A stretch of 64,000 bases of DNA from Planctomycetaceae bacterium (GTDB taxonomy: Bacteria; Planctomycetota; UBA1135; GCA-002686595). Of the stretch, positions 51,928 through 59,573 are shown piece after piece. The DNA lies in assembly GCA_011525785.1 (NCBI GenBank), contig WYBT01000035.1, positions 124,001 through 188,000 on the forward strand, read 5' to 3'. Made by a program: the position numbers and the translations under genes. Within the stretch, counting starts at the first letter, position 1. Every line of letters begins with the position of its first letter. The notes under the pieces are model-generated. The model made no database searches. It was not told the DNA's origin and saw only the letters and a list, made by a program, of their open reading frames with translations.

Positions 51928-54528
51928 ATGAAACACTCCGTCGTCGCGCGTCCCCACGCGCCCGCTGCACGCTCCATCGTCACCCTGGCCGCCGCCCTGC
52001 TCGCCCCCGCAGCCCTGGCGCAGCAGCCCGACCTGCGAGCGCTGTCGATCGACACCGCGCTCGTGTCCGGCAACTGGCAGGCGCTGACCTTCGCCGGCTC
52101 GCTCGACGTGTTGGTCGACAACGCAGGCGACCAGGATGCAGGCGGCGCGTTCGATGTGCTCGCCTTCACCGACGAGAACTTCAACGAGCTGTACGACGCC
52201 GGCGTCGACACGCTGCTCGGCGCGGGCGCTCTGCCCGACCTCGCGTTCGGATCGCAACAGCTGGTCACGCTCGCGCTGAGCGGGCCGGCGCGCTTTCGCG
52301 GCGATCGGATCCACGTCGTGATCGACAGCGCCGATGCGGTGCTCGAGTCGGACGAGAACAACAACGTGCTCGAGTCGGGAAGCGACTGCGCGAACAGCGC
52401 GCCGCCCGGCTCGATCACCCCGGTGTTGCAGTGGGCCTGGACCTCGAGCGCGGTCGAGCCCGCTTCGCTCAACGTGATGATGACTCCGGTCGTGATCGAC
52501 GTCAGCGGCGACGGCGTGCCCGACGTGGTGTTCGGCTCGACCGACTCGACGGGCGGCGGCTTCGTGGAGATCGGCATCCTGCGCGCGCTCGACGGCGCGA
52601 GCGGCGCCGAGCTGTGGACCGTGACCGACCCTTCGCTCGCGTTGAACGTCGCCTTCAACATCGCGGCGGGCGACCTCGACGGCGACGGACTGGTGGAGAT
52701 CGTCGCCGCCGACGTGAACAACACTCAGCTGGTCTGCTTCGAGAACGACGGCTCGTTCAAGTGGCGCAGCGCGGTGCTCGAGAATCAGGACTGGGGCTCG
52801 GTCGCGCTCGCCGACCTCGATGCCGACGGCAGTCCTGAGATCGTGACGGGCCGCCAGGTGCTCGACAGCAGCGGCAATCTGCTGTGGACCGGCGCCGGCG
52901 GCGCAGGGACGATCGGCTCGGGCTCGCTCTCGATCGTGTGCGACTTCGACCTCGACGGGCTGGGCGACGTCGTTGCGGGCAACACGGTCTACAACGCGTT
53001 CGGCGCCGTGCTGTGCGAGGACCCCGCGCTCGCCGACGGCTATCCGGCCGTGGCCAACTTCGACTCGGACGCCGAGCCGGAGATCGCGCTCGTGAACAAC
53101 GGCTCGCTCTACCTGCTCGAGCGCGACATCAACGCGCCGGGACAGCTCGCCACCGTCTGGGGGCCGGTGCTCTTGGTCGGCGGAGGCGGCGGCGCGCCCA
53201 CCATCGCCGACTACGACGGCGACGGACTGCCGGAGATCGCCGTCGCGGGCGCTGCGGCCTTCGAGGTGTACGAACACGACGGCACGCTCAAGTGGGTGTC
53301 GGTCACGCAGGACGGGAGCAGCTACCGCACGGGCTCGTCGGTGTTCGATTTCAACGGCGACGGCGCGGCGGAAGCGATCTACCGCGACGAAACGGATCTG
53401 CGCATCTACGACGGCTCGAGCGGCGCGGTGCTGTTCCAGACGCCGATGAGCTCGTGCACGTGGCACGAGTACGTGCTCGTGGCAGACGTCGACGCCGACG
53501 GCAACGCCGAGATCGTCGCGGTCGCCAACACCAACTGCGGCTTCGGCCCGCAGCAGGGCGTGTACGTCTTCAGCGACCTCAACGACGACTGGGTGCCGAC
53601 GCGCAAGGTCTGGAACCAGTACAGCTACCACATCACCAACGTGGACGAGTCCGGCGCGATCCCGCTGGCCGAGAACCCCAGCTGGCTCTACCCGGCCGGT
53701 GCGCCGTTCAACAACTACCGTCAGAACACGCTCAGCACCGCGCAGCCCGCGGCCGCGCCCGACCTGACCGCGAGCCGCATCGAGCTCACGCCGATCGGCG
53801 CGCCCGACACGCTCGTCGCGCGCATCGGCAACGGCGGCGCGTTCTTCGCTGCGGTGGGCGTGCCGGTCGCGTTCTACGACGGCGATCCCAACGCGGGCGG
53901 CACGCTGCTGGGCGTGGCCTACACCTCGGCGCCGATCACGCCGAGCGGCTACGAAGACGTCGCGCTGTTCGTGGGCTCGGCGCCGGCCGCGGCCTGGGTC
54001 GTGGCCGACGACGCGGGCGGGCTCATTAGCACCGTCGACGAGTGCGACGAAACCAACAACGCGTTCGGCGTCCCCGTCGCGCCGCAGATCTACTGCACGG
54101 CCAAGCTCAACTCCGCGGGCTGCTCGCCCTCGATCTCCTTCAGCGGACTGCCGAGCGTCTCGCTCAACGCGGGCTTCGTCGTGCAGTGCACGGACGTCGT
54201 GAACAACAAGAGCGGCTTGCTGTTCTATCGCGCTCCGGGCGTCCAGAACGCGACGACGATCCAGTGCGGCACGCTGTGCGTCGCCACGCCGCTGCGCCGC
54301 ACGGCGGTGCAGTTCTCGGGCGGGAATCCCGGTCCGAACGACTGCTCGGGCGCTTGGAGCCTCGACATGAACTGCTTCGCCGCGGGCGGCTGCGGACTGG
54401 TCGTTCCGCCGCCCGAACTGCTCATCCCGGGCATGCAGGTCAACTGCCAGTACTGGGGCCGCGACACGGGCGTCCCGCCGTGCAACACGCAGCTCTCCGA
54501 CGCGCTGGAGTACACGATTTTGCCCTGA
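51928..54528 (+). CDS. Secreted FG-GAP/CARDB protein with C-terminal cysteine module
   Basis: 866 residues from ATG 51928 (an upstream in-frame TTG at 51898 is less likely). Signal peptide through LAAALLAPAALAQ. A CARDB-like adhesion domain at ~35-145 (DENFNELYDAGVDTLLG, DSADAVLESDENNNVLES), then FG-GAP/VCBS repeats with DxDGDG loops (DVSGDGVPDVVFG, DLDGDGLVEIVA, DLDADGSPEIVTG, DYDGDGLPEIAVA, DFNGDGAAEAIY, DVDADGNAEIVA). A second CARDB-like domain (~610-715) ends ECDETNNAFGV. The C-terminal module has an extra Cys pair: YCTAKLNSAGCSPSI, GLLFYR, CGTLCV, FSGG, DCSG, QYWGRDTG, LSDALEYTI. Surface or extracellular; ligand unknown. Confidence 0.88.
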   Translation: MKHSVVARPHAPAARSIVTLAAALLAPAALAQQPDLRALSIDTALVSGNWQALTFAGSLDVLVDNAGDQDAGGAFDVLAFTDENFNELYDAGVDTLLGAGALPDLAFGSQQLVTLALSGPARFRGDRIHVVIDSADAVLESDENNNVLESGSDCANSAPPGSITPVLQWAWTSSAVEPASLNVMMTPVVIDVSGDGVPDVVFGSTDSTGGGFVEIGILRALDGASGAELWTVTDPSLALNVAFNIAAGDLDGDGLVEIVAADVNNTQLVCFENDGSFKWRSAVLENQDWGSVALADLDADGSPEIVTGRQVLDSSGNLLWTGAGGAGTIGSGSLSIVCDFDLDGLGDVVAGNTVYNAFGAVLCEDPALADGYPAVANFDSDAEPEIALVNNGSLYLLERDINAPGQLATVWGPVLLVGGGGGAPTIADYDGDGLPEIAVAGAAAFEVYEHDGTLKWVSVTQDGSSYRTGSSVFDFNGDGAAEAIYRDETDLRIYDGSSGAVLFQTPMSSCTWHEYVLVADVDADGNAEIVAVANTNCGFGPQQGVYVFSDLNDDWVPTRKVWNQYSYHITNVDESGAIPLAENPSWLYPAGAPFNNYRQNTLSTAQPAAAPDLTASRIELTPIGAPDTLVARIGNGGAFFAAVGVPVAFYDGDPNAGGTLLGVAYTSAPITPSGYEDVALFVGSAPAAAWVVADDAGGLISTVDECDETNNAFGVPVAPQIYCTAKLNSAGCSPSISFSGLPSVSLNAGFVVQCTDVVNNKSGLLFYRAPGVQNATTIQCGTLCVATPLRRTAVQFSGGNPGPNDCSGAWSLDMNCFAAGGCGLVVPPPELLIPGMQVNCQYWGRDTGVPPCNTQLSDALEYTILP

Positions 54529-54545
54529 AGCGGCGCTGATTCGGA

Positions 54546-54580
54546 CCGGGCCGAGCTCTCGGCGCGCAGCACCGGCCCGG
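54546..54580 (+). terminator. Hairpin after FG-GAP/CARDB gene
   Basis: Perfect 8-bp stem CCGGGCCG/CGGCCCGG with a 19-base loop, 17 bases after the stop codon. Confidence 0.45.
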
Positions 54581-54645
54581 CCCTGGGCTCGGGCTGCGCG
54601 CCCTTTTCTCGCAGCGGGGGTCGGGATGTCGTAGAACCAGCCGCG

Positions 54646-55665
54646 ATGTCGAGCCCCGATCCGTTCCGCGAGAGCAACTGGTCGGCGGCGCCGATCCGCG
54701 ACCTGGGGCTCACGATCGAGGGCACGCGCCTGGAGCCGGTGCTGGCGGAGTTCGAGCGCGAGCGCGAGCAACTCGGCCTGCGCGTGAAGCCGCGCTACTA
54801 CCTCTCGACCGACTGGGGCGTGGTGACCGACACGGTCGCGATCGCGATTCCCTTCTACCTCGCGCGGCCCGAGCTGTCGGAGCTGCACGCGCAGCAGATG
54901 GGCATGATCGAGGGCGAAGGTCGGCGCGCGCTGCTGGGCTACCTGCGCCACGAGTTCGGGCACGTCGTGAACTACGCCTACAAGCTCTACGACGAGGGCG
55001 AGTGGGTGCGCTTGTTCGGGCCCATCACCAAGCCCTACCTCGAGGAGTACCACCCCGCGCCGTTCTCGCGCCGCTTCGTGCGCCATCTGCCGGGTTGGTA
55101 CGCGCAGAAGCACCCCGACGAGGACTGGGCCGAGACCTTCGCGGTGTGGATGACGCCCGGGCTCGACTGGCGCGCGGACTACGCCGAGCTCTCGACGGCG
55201 CTCGCCAAGCTCGAGTACTGCGATCGCACGCTGGGCGCGCTGCGCGAGCGCGAGCCGCTCGTGACCGCGGTCGAGACCGAGGAGCCGGTCGAGTCGCTCA
55301 CGCTCTCGGTCGAGGAGCTCTACAAGGGCGCGCAGCAGCCCACCGAGATCCCGCGCGGCCTCGACGGCGCGCTGCGCGCGATCTTCGACGAACTGGGCGC
55401 CGACGACGCCAGCTCGCGCGAACTCTGGCGACCCGCCGCCGAACTCCTGCGCGACATCGAACGCCCGCTGGTCGCCTGCGTGTTCCGCTGGACGGGCCAT
55501 TTCCCCGAGCGCACGCGCCTGCTCGTGCGACGCCTCGCGGCGCGCTGCGAAGAACTCGACCTCAGCTATCCACCCGAGCGCCGCTCCGACGCGCAGATGG
55601 CGATCACGACCTTCGTCACGACGCTGGCGATGAACTTCGTCGCGTCGGGCGATTACGAGCCGTAG
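54646..55665 (+). CDS. Putative zinc-binding metallopeptidase
   Basis: 339 residues from ATG 54646. Contains LRHEFGHVVNYAYKLYDEGE, where HEFGH (102-106) is the HExxH zinc and catalytic motif, followed ~57 residues later by DEDWAETFAVWMTPG, whose Glu163 is a good third zinc ligand. This gluzincin-like spacing and the WAETFAVWM motif fit a family of putative zinc metallopeptidases. No signal peptide, so probably cytoplasmic. The C-terminus ends TLAMNFVASGDYEP; the DNA for this end is duplicated after the neighbouring ATPase cassette. A TAGAAC box at 54632 lies 8 bases before the start. A hairpin overlaps the stop codon. Confidence 0.82.
   Translation: MSSPDPFRESNWSAAPIRDLGLTIEGTRLEPVLAEFEREREQLGLRVKPRYYLSTDWGVVTDTVAIAIPFYLARPELSELHAQQMGMIEGEGRRALLGYLRHEFGHVVNYAYKLYDEGEWVRLFGPITKPYLEEYHPAPFSRRFVRHLPGWYAQKHPDEDWAETFAVWMTPGLDWRADYAELSTALAKLEYCDRTLGALREREPLVTAVETEEPVESLTLSVEELYKGAQQPTEIPRGLDGALRAIFDELGADDASSRELWRPAAELLRDIERPLVACVFRWTGHFPERTRLLVRRLAARCEELDLSYPPERRSDAQMAITTFVTTLAMNFVASGDYEP
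55621..55661 (+). repeat. 41-bp direct repeat, copy 1 (3' end of metallopeptidase gene)
   Basis: Exact 41-base match to 57560-57600, covering the last 13 codons before the metallopeptidase stop and part of a fourteenth (starts ACGCTGGCGATG). The two copies bracket the AAA ATPase + DUF4276 cassette, 1939 bases apart. Confidence 0.95.
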
Positions 55666-55684
55666 CGGCGCGCTGATCGCCGCT
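55664..55684 (+). terminator. Small hairpin overlapping the metallopeptidase stop
   Basis: 7-bp stem AGCGGCG/CGCCGCT with a 7-base loop, starting inside the TAG stop. The -10-like TAGGCT of the ATPase gene follows 11 bases later. Confidence 0.45.
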
Positions 55685-55695
55685 GCGCCGGACGC

Positions 55696-55701
55696 TAGGC
55701 T
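55696..55701 (+). promoter_or_regulatory. Candidate -10 box TAGGCT before second ATPase gene
   Basis: TAGGCT lies 9 bases before the ATG at 55711; transcription would begin almost at the start codon. Confidence 0.4.
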
Positions 55702-55710
55702 CTGGCCATC

Positions 55711-56805
55711 ATGAAGCTCGACCGGCTCGAAGTCTCCGGCTTCCGATCGATCCAGAGCACGGACCTGACGTTCGCGCCGCTCAACGTGCTGATCGGCGCG
55801 AACGGGTCGGGCAAGTCGAACCTCCTCAGCGCGTTCGAGCTGCTCGGAGCGCTTGCCGACGATCGACTGGCGGTCTACGCGCGCGAGCGCGGCGGTCCCG
55901 ACGCATTGCTGCACAACGGACCGAAGTTCACGTCGCGGTTCGAGTTCGTGGTGGAGTTCGAGCCAGCGCGGTACTCCGTTCAGATCGCGTTCGACGATGA
56001 CGGCAAGGCGTTCGCCGCTCGCGAGGGATTCGCCCAGCGCATGCCGGACGGCGCCTTTCGTCCGGTCCACGACTTCCTCACGCAGGGTGGAGCCAACCGC
56101 CCCGCGTTGTTGCTCGAGGCCAAGGCGTTGCCTGCGGGCCAGGCCGTGCTCGAGGCCCTGCGCGGCTTTCGCGTCTACCACTTTCACGACACGAGCAGGA
56201 ACTCTGCTGTCCGTCGCGCTTGCGAACTCGGCGACAACCAGTTCCTTCGAACGGATGCGAGCAATCTGGCGGCTTGGCTCTACTTGCTCCGAACGACCGC
56301 GCCTGACGCGTACCAGCGGATCGTCGCGGCCGTGCAACAGGTGGCGCCGTTCTTTCGCGACTTCGACCTGCGGCCGGATCCGAGCGACACCAGTCGGATC
56401 CGACTCGAGTGGCGCGAGCGTGATTCCGATCGCTACTGCTCGCCGAGCCGTCTTTCCGACGGCACGCTGCGCTTCATCTGCCTCGCTGCGGCGCTGCTGC
56501 AACCGAACCCGCCGGCGCTGCTGGTTATCGATGAGCCTGAGCTCGGGCTCCATCCGTACGCGATCGTGCAGCTCGCGGCGCTGCTCAGAGTCGCTGCGCA
56601 CAAGTCACGGGTGCTCGTGGCAAGCCACTCGGTCACGCTCGTCAACCAGCTCGAGCCGGAGGACTTGATCATCGCGGAGCGCGTCGCCGGCGCCTCGCAG
56701 TTCCGCCGGCCAACGCCGGCGGAGGTCGCGACTTGGCTCGACGACTACTCGCTCGGTGAGCTGTGGGAGAAGAACGTTCTGGGCGCAAGACCGAGCGCGA
56801 CGTGA
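55711..56805 (+). CDS. AAA_21-type ATPase paired with DUF4276 protein, candidate defence ATPase
   Basis: 364 residues. Starts MKLDRLEVSGFRSIQSTDLT, the RecF/SMC-like first strand. Walker A GANGSGKSN (29-37), signature LSDGTLRFICLA (248-259), Walker B ALLVIDEPELGLHP (269-282), switch His in VASHSVTLV (303-311). It lacks a fused nuclease; the DUF4276 gene that overlaps its stop (GTGA) is the partner. Such split ATPase/TOPRIM-like pairs resemble OLD- and PARIS-type anti-phage systems in design (inference). The pair is bracketed by direct repeats of the upstream gene's 3' end, which suggests insertion or exchange as a cassette. Related in type but clearly different in sequence from the ATPase at 18961. 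Confidence 0.88.
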   Translation: MKLDRLEVSGFRSIQSTDLTFAPLNVLIGANGSGKSNLLSAFELLGALADDRLAVYARERGGPDALLHNGPKFTSRFEFVVEFEPARYSVQIAFDDDGKAFAAREGFAQRMPDGAFRPVHDFLTQGGANRPALLLEAKALPAGQAVLEALRGFRVYHFHDTSRNSAVRRACELGDNQFLRTDASNLAAWLYLLRTTAPDAYQRIVAAVQQVAPFFRDFDLRPDPSDTSRIRLEWRERDSDRYCSPSRLSDGTLRFICLAAALLQPNPPALLVIDEPELGLHPYAIVQLAALLRVAAHKSRVLVASHSVTLVNQLEPEDLIIAERVAGASQFRRPTPAEVATWLDDYSLGELWEKNVLGARPSAT

Positions 56806-57470
56806 CGACGCTCTTGTTGCTCGTCGAGGGTCAGTCCGAGGAGACCTTCGTGCGCGACGTGCTCGGCCCGCACCTCGGTGCTCGCGGTGTCGATGCGAGG
56901 TGCATCATCGCCGCAACCAAGCGGGTGAAGTCCGGCGGCAAGTTCCGTGGCGGCGTGGTCAGCACGCAGCAGGTGCACCGAGAGCTTGCAGAACTTCTGC
57001 GCGATTCCAGCGCACACGTGTCGACGATCTTCGACTACTACGCTCTGCCTGCGGACTTCCCAGGGATGGCGAGCCGACCGACCGGCGCCGCGCGCAAGCG
57101 AGTGGAGTTCGTGGAAGCTGAATGGAGCAAGGCCGTTCAGCGCGCCAAGTTCATCCCGCACATCGTGTTGCACGAATTCGAGGCTTGGCTGTATGCGGCG
57201 CCTGTCTCGTGCGCTCAGCTATTCAGGCCGCCCAAAGTCGCTCAAGAGCTCGAGCGGATCGCGAGGCAAGCCGGGGGGCCGGAGCAAGTGGACGACGGAC
57301 GCGACACCGCGCCGTCCAAGCGCCTGCTCCGGTTGTGGCCTGACTACCAGAAGGACCTCGACGGACCACGCATCCTCGGCGCGATGGGACTCGAGGTCGT
57401 GCGAGACGCTTGTCCGCACTTCGATGCGTGGCTCAGGCGACTCGAGCAGCTCGGCTCGTCCCCGGCGTAG
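56802..57470 (+). CDS. DUF4276 family protein, partner of AAA ATPase
   Basis: 222 residues from GTG 56802 (GTGA overlap with the ATPase stop). Good DUF4276 match: LLLVEGQSEETFVRDVLGPH at the N-terminus, IFDYYALPADFPGM, AKFIPHIVLHEFEAWLYAAP, and a C-terminal LRLWPDYQKDLDGPRI. The acidic residues at strand ends (Glu9 in VEG, the Asp in IFDYY, Glu in HEFEAW) fit the TOPRIM-like metal site proposed for this family; nuclease activity is an inference. Coupled translation suggests a fixed stoichiometry with the ATPase. Confidence 0.87.
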   Translation: MTTLLLLVEGQSEETFVRDVLGPHLGARGVDARCIIAATKRVKSGGKFRGGVVSTQQVHRELAELLRDSSAHVSTIFDYYALPADFPGMASRPTGAARKRVEFVEAEWSKAVQRAKFIPHIVLHEFEAWLYAAPVSCAQLFRPPKVAQELERIARQAGGPEQVDDGRDTAPSKRLLRLWPDYQKDLDGPRILGAMGLEVVRDACPHFDAWLRRLEQLGSSPA

Positions 57471-57559
57471 CGAACCTTGCGTCGCTTGCGCTTGGAGTAC
57501 GAGCCCGAACCGTGCGCTTGCTGACTGCAGGCGTGGCGATCACTGGCAGCGCTCTCGTC

Positions 57560-57600
57560 ACGCTGGCGATGAACTTCGTCGCGTCGGGCGATTACGAGCC
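57560..57600 (+). repeat. 41-bp direct repeat, copy 2 (relic of metallopeptidase 3' end)
   Basis: Exact copy of 55621-55661, with a further 10-base match (TGGCGATCAC) at 57534-57543 offset by three bases. The reading frame still spells TLAMNFVASGDYEP and ends in TGA at 57602-57604. The surrounding 57471-57755 carries no gene that I can support. Confidence 0.95.
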
Positions 57601-57604
57601 CTGA

Positions 57605-57657
57605 GCTACGACTCCTTGGATCCTTCGCGCTGCGCGCAGGATCCGAGAGGGAGTAGC
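57605..57657 (+). terminator. Imperfect hairpin downstream of ATPase/DUF4276 cassette
   Basis: Outer GCTAC/GTAGC and inner GGATCCT/AGGATCC arms around a GC-rich loop, directly after repeat copy 2. Probably ends the cassette transcript. Confidence 0.5.
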
Positions 57658-57755
57658 GACCCAACCAACGTTTCAGCGCGACCGAACGCCGCGGGGCGCA
57701 GCGGCGCTCTGGCCGATGCGCCCATTGAATGCAGCGTGAAGGCCGCGCTGAGGCG

Positions 57756-59363
57756 TCAAGGGATCGGCACGCACAAGAGCGAGCCGGGGCCGGGGCCGAC
57801 GGTCAGTTCCCAGGTCGCCGACCATTCCTGGCTGAAGACGTGCAGCTTGGCGCGCGCGCCCGAGCCGGGCGAACTGCCGCTGAATTCGCGCACCAGCGCG
57901 CACGCTCGTCCGCCGAGCGCGGGCTCGCCGGACACTTCGCCGAGCACGTCGTCGATGGCCGCGATGTCGACGATCTGCGGCGGGAACGTGCTGAGCGGGA
58001 TCGAGTACTGCGGATCGCCGTTCCAGTTGCGGTAGTACAGCTCGTGACCGCTCGCGTCGCTCGACCAAGCGTGCAGCCACACGCCGTCGCGCAGCGGCAC
58101 GGCGCGCAGTGCGGTGTCGAAGTAGGGCAGCGCGACGCTCTGCACTGGACCAGCGAGCGCTTCGGGGCGCGCGAGGGCCAACGAGACGCCGGGCATGTTG
58201 GGCAGGCCGACGAGCGAAGCGAAGACGCCGACCTGCGGAGCGACCGCGATCGTGCGGGCGTAGCCGTACCAGGGCAGCACTGTGACGCTCGGCGCGCCGG
58301 ACTCGTCGATGCGGGTCAAGCGCGCTTGCCACGCGCCGATCAGCGGCTCGCTGCGCATCAGCACGAACACGCTGCGTCCGGTCGCGGCGCTGTCGACCCA
58401 GTGCGTGAAGCCCGGCGCGGCGATGTCGAGCCGACCGGTCGGCGCGCCGCTCGCGAGGTCGATGCGCTCGACGAACGGCTGTTGCGATGCGCGGTCGACA
58501 GCGAGCGCGTAGGCGAAGCGCGAGTCGCCCGTCGCGATCCACGCGGCGCGATAGCTCGCGGTCGGCAGCGGCTCGTCCGCCAGCCTAGTGCTCGTGTTCA
58601 GGTCGAAGCGCGCGAGGTGCGCGCCCTGTCCGCCGCCCGCTTCGTCCGGCGCGAAGACGTACAGCGTCTCGCCGTCCGGGCTCGTGAACAGCCGCGGCGA
58701 CGACGGCGCGAGCGCGTGGCGTGCGTGCTCGGCGCCGAAGAACGGGTCGAACAACGACAGTTCGGTGGGGGAGATGAGCAACGCTCCGCGCGAGGAGTTC
58801 GCGTTGAACGCCGGCCAGGCCTCGCGCGCCACGGTCGGGAGCGGCGCGTCGTAGTCGATCCTCGCCGTGACGCGCGGCTGCGGCAGTGTCGCGATCGTGA
58901 GGCTCGCGCCGATGGGGGCGAGCGGGTCCGTCACGCCTGCGCTCAGCACGTAGGCGCGCGAACCGAGCAGCCGCAAGTGCGCCACCTGCGACACCGCGGT
59001 CGTGCTCGCAGAGCGAACCAGCGCCTGGTAGTGGCGCGGCGCCTCGGCGAGCGCAGTCGCCAGCGGCACGTCCCAACTCCAGGTGAATCGACCCTGCGCA
59101 TCCGCCGGACCGAAGGCCACGCGCGCCATCGCCGTGCGCTCGAGTTCCCAGACGCCGAACGGCGTGGCGGTCTCGTCGCGCCACGCGCTCTCGAACAAGT
59201 CGATCCACGCGCCGGGCGGAGCGCCTTCGAGCGTGAGCTCGAGCGAATGGCCCACGAACGGCGCGCTGTGGCGCAGCGTCACTTGGGCGAGGCCCGAGGC
59301 GCTCAAGTGGCTTGCGGCGGCGAGAATCAGGGCGAACATCACAGCCCGATTGCGTGCGAACAT
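57756..59363 (-). CDS. Secreted protein of unknown function, beta-propeller-like
   Basis: 535 residues. The ATG at 59361-59363 has a near-consensus Shine-Dalgarno (AGGAGGT on this strand, 59375-59369, 5-base spacing), unusual for this window. Signal peptide through MFALILAAASHLSASGLAQ. Repeated strand motifs (SPRLFTSPDGETLYVFAPDE, GDSRFAYALAVDRASQQPFV, TGRSVFVLMRSEP) suggest a seven-bladed propeller; the N-terminal ~120 residues look like a beta-sandwich. It ends LTVGPGPGSLLCVPIP, without the cysteine module of the other secreted proteins. No catalytic motif. Divergent from the frameshifted gene at 59574. Confidence 0.82.
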   Translation of the reverse strand: MFARNRAVMFALILAAASHLSASGLAQVTLRHSAPFVGHSLELTLEGAPPGAWIDLFESAWRDETATPFGVWELERTAMARVAFGPADAQGRFTWSWDVPLATALAEAPRHYQALVRSASTTAVSQVAHLRLLGSRAYVLSAGVTDPLAPIGASLTIATLPQPRVTARIDYDAPLPTVAREAWPAFNANSSRGALLISPTELSLFDPFFGAEHARHALAPSSPRLFTSPDGETLYVFAPDEAGGGQGAHLARFDLNTSTRLADEPLPTASYRAAWIATGDSRFAYALAVDRASQQPFVERIDLASGAPTGRLDIAAPGFTHWVDSAATGRSVFVLMRSEPLIGAWQARLTRIDESGAPSVTVLPWYGYARTIAVAPQVGVFASLVGLPNMPGVSLALARPEALAGPVQSVALPYFDTALRAVPLRDGVWLHAWSSDASGHELYYRNWNGDPQYSIPLSTFPPQIVDIAAIDDVLGEVSGEPALGGRACALVREFSGSSPGSGARAKLHVFSQEWSATWELTVGPGPGSLLCVPIP

Positions 59364-59573
59364 GGGTGACCTCCTGGGTCGAGGCGCCGCTCACGCGGCG
59401 CGGGGTTCACGTCGCGCAAGCTAGGTCTTCAACCGATTTGCGCGCGCCCGCACCAAGGCGAACTCGCCGTGTCCGCCAGTGCGCAGTCCGCGCAGCGCAC
59501 AATTCACGGCGATCAAATATCGTCGAGGACCGTTCGCGGGCGGGCGCAACGGACAGGCCTCGGAACCGAGAAG

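Noticed and set aside
51919-56601. A 1560-residue open frame on the reverse strand
   Set aside because: It lies opposite three well-supported forward genes, is Arg/Val/His-rich as expected for antisense frames at high GC, and shows no domain.
57410-57604. A 64-residue frame ending TLAMNFVASGDYEP
   Set aside because: Only the last ~20 residues resemble a protein, and they are the duplicated 3' end of the metallopeptidase gene; the rest overlaps the DUF4276 gene in another frame.
57756-59363. Assigning the cysteine module to this secreted protein
   Set aside because: Its C-terminus lacks the YC, GGTLCV and RDP motifs; it ends in a single LLCVP and is not comparable.
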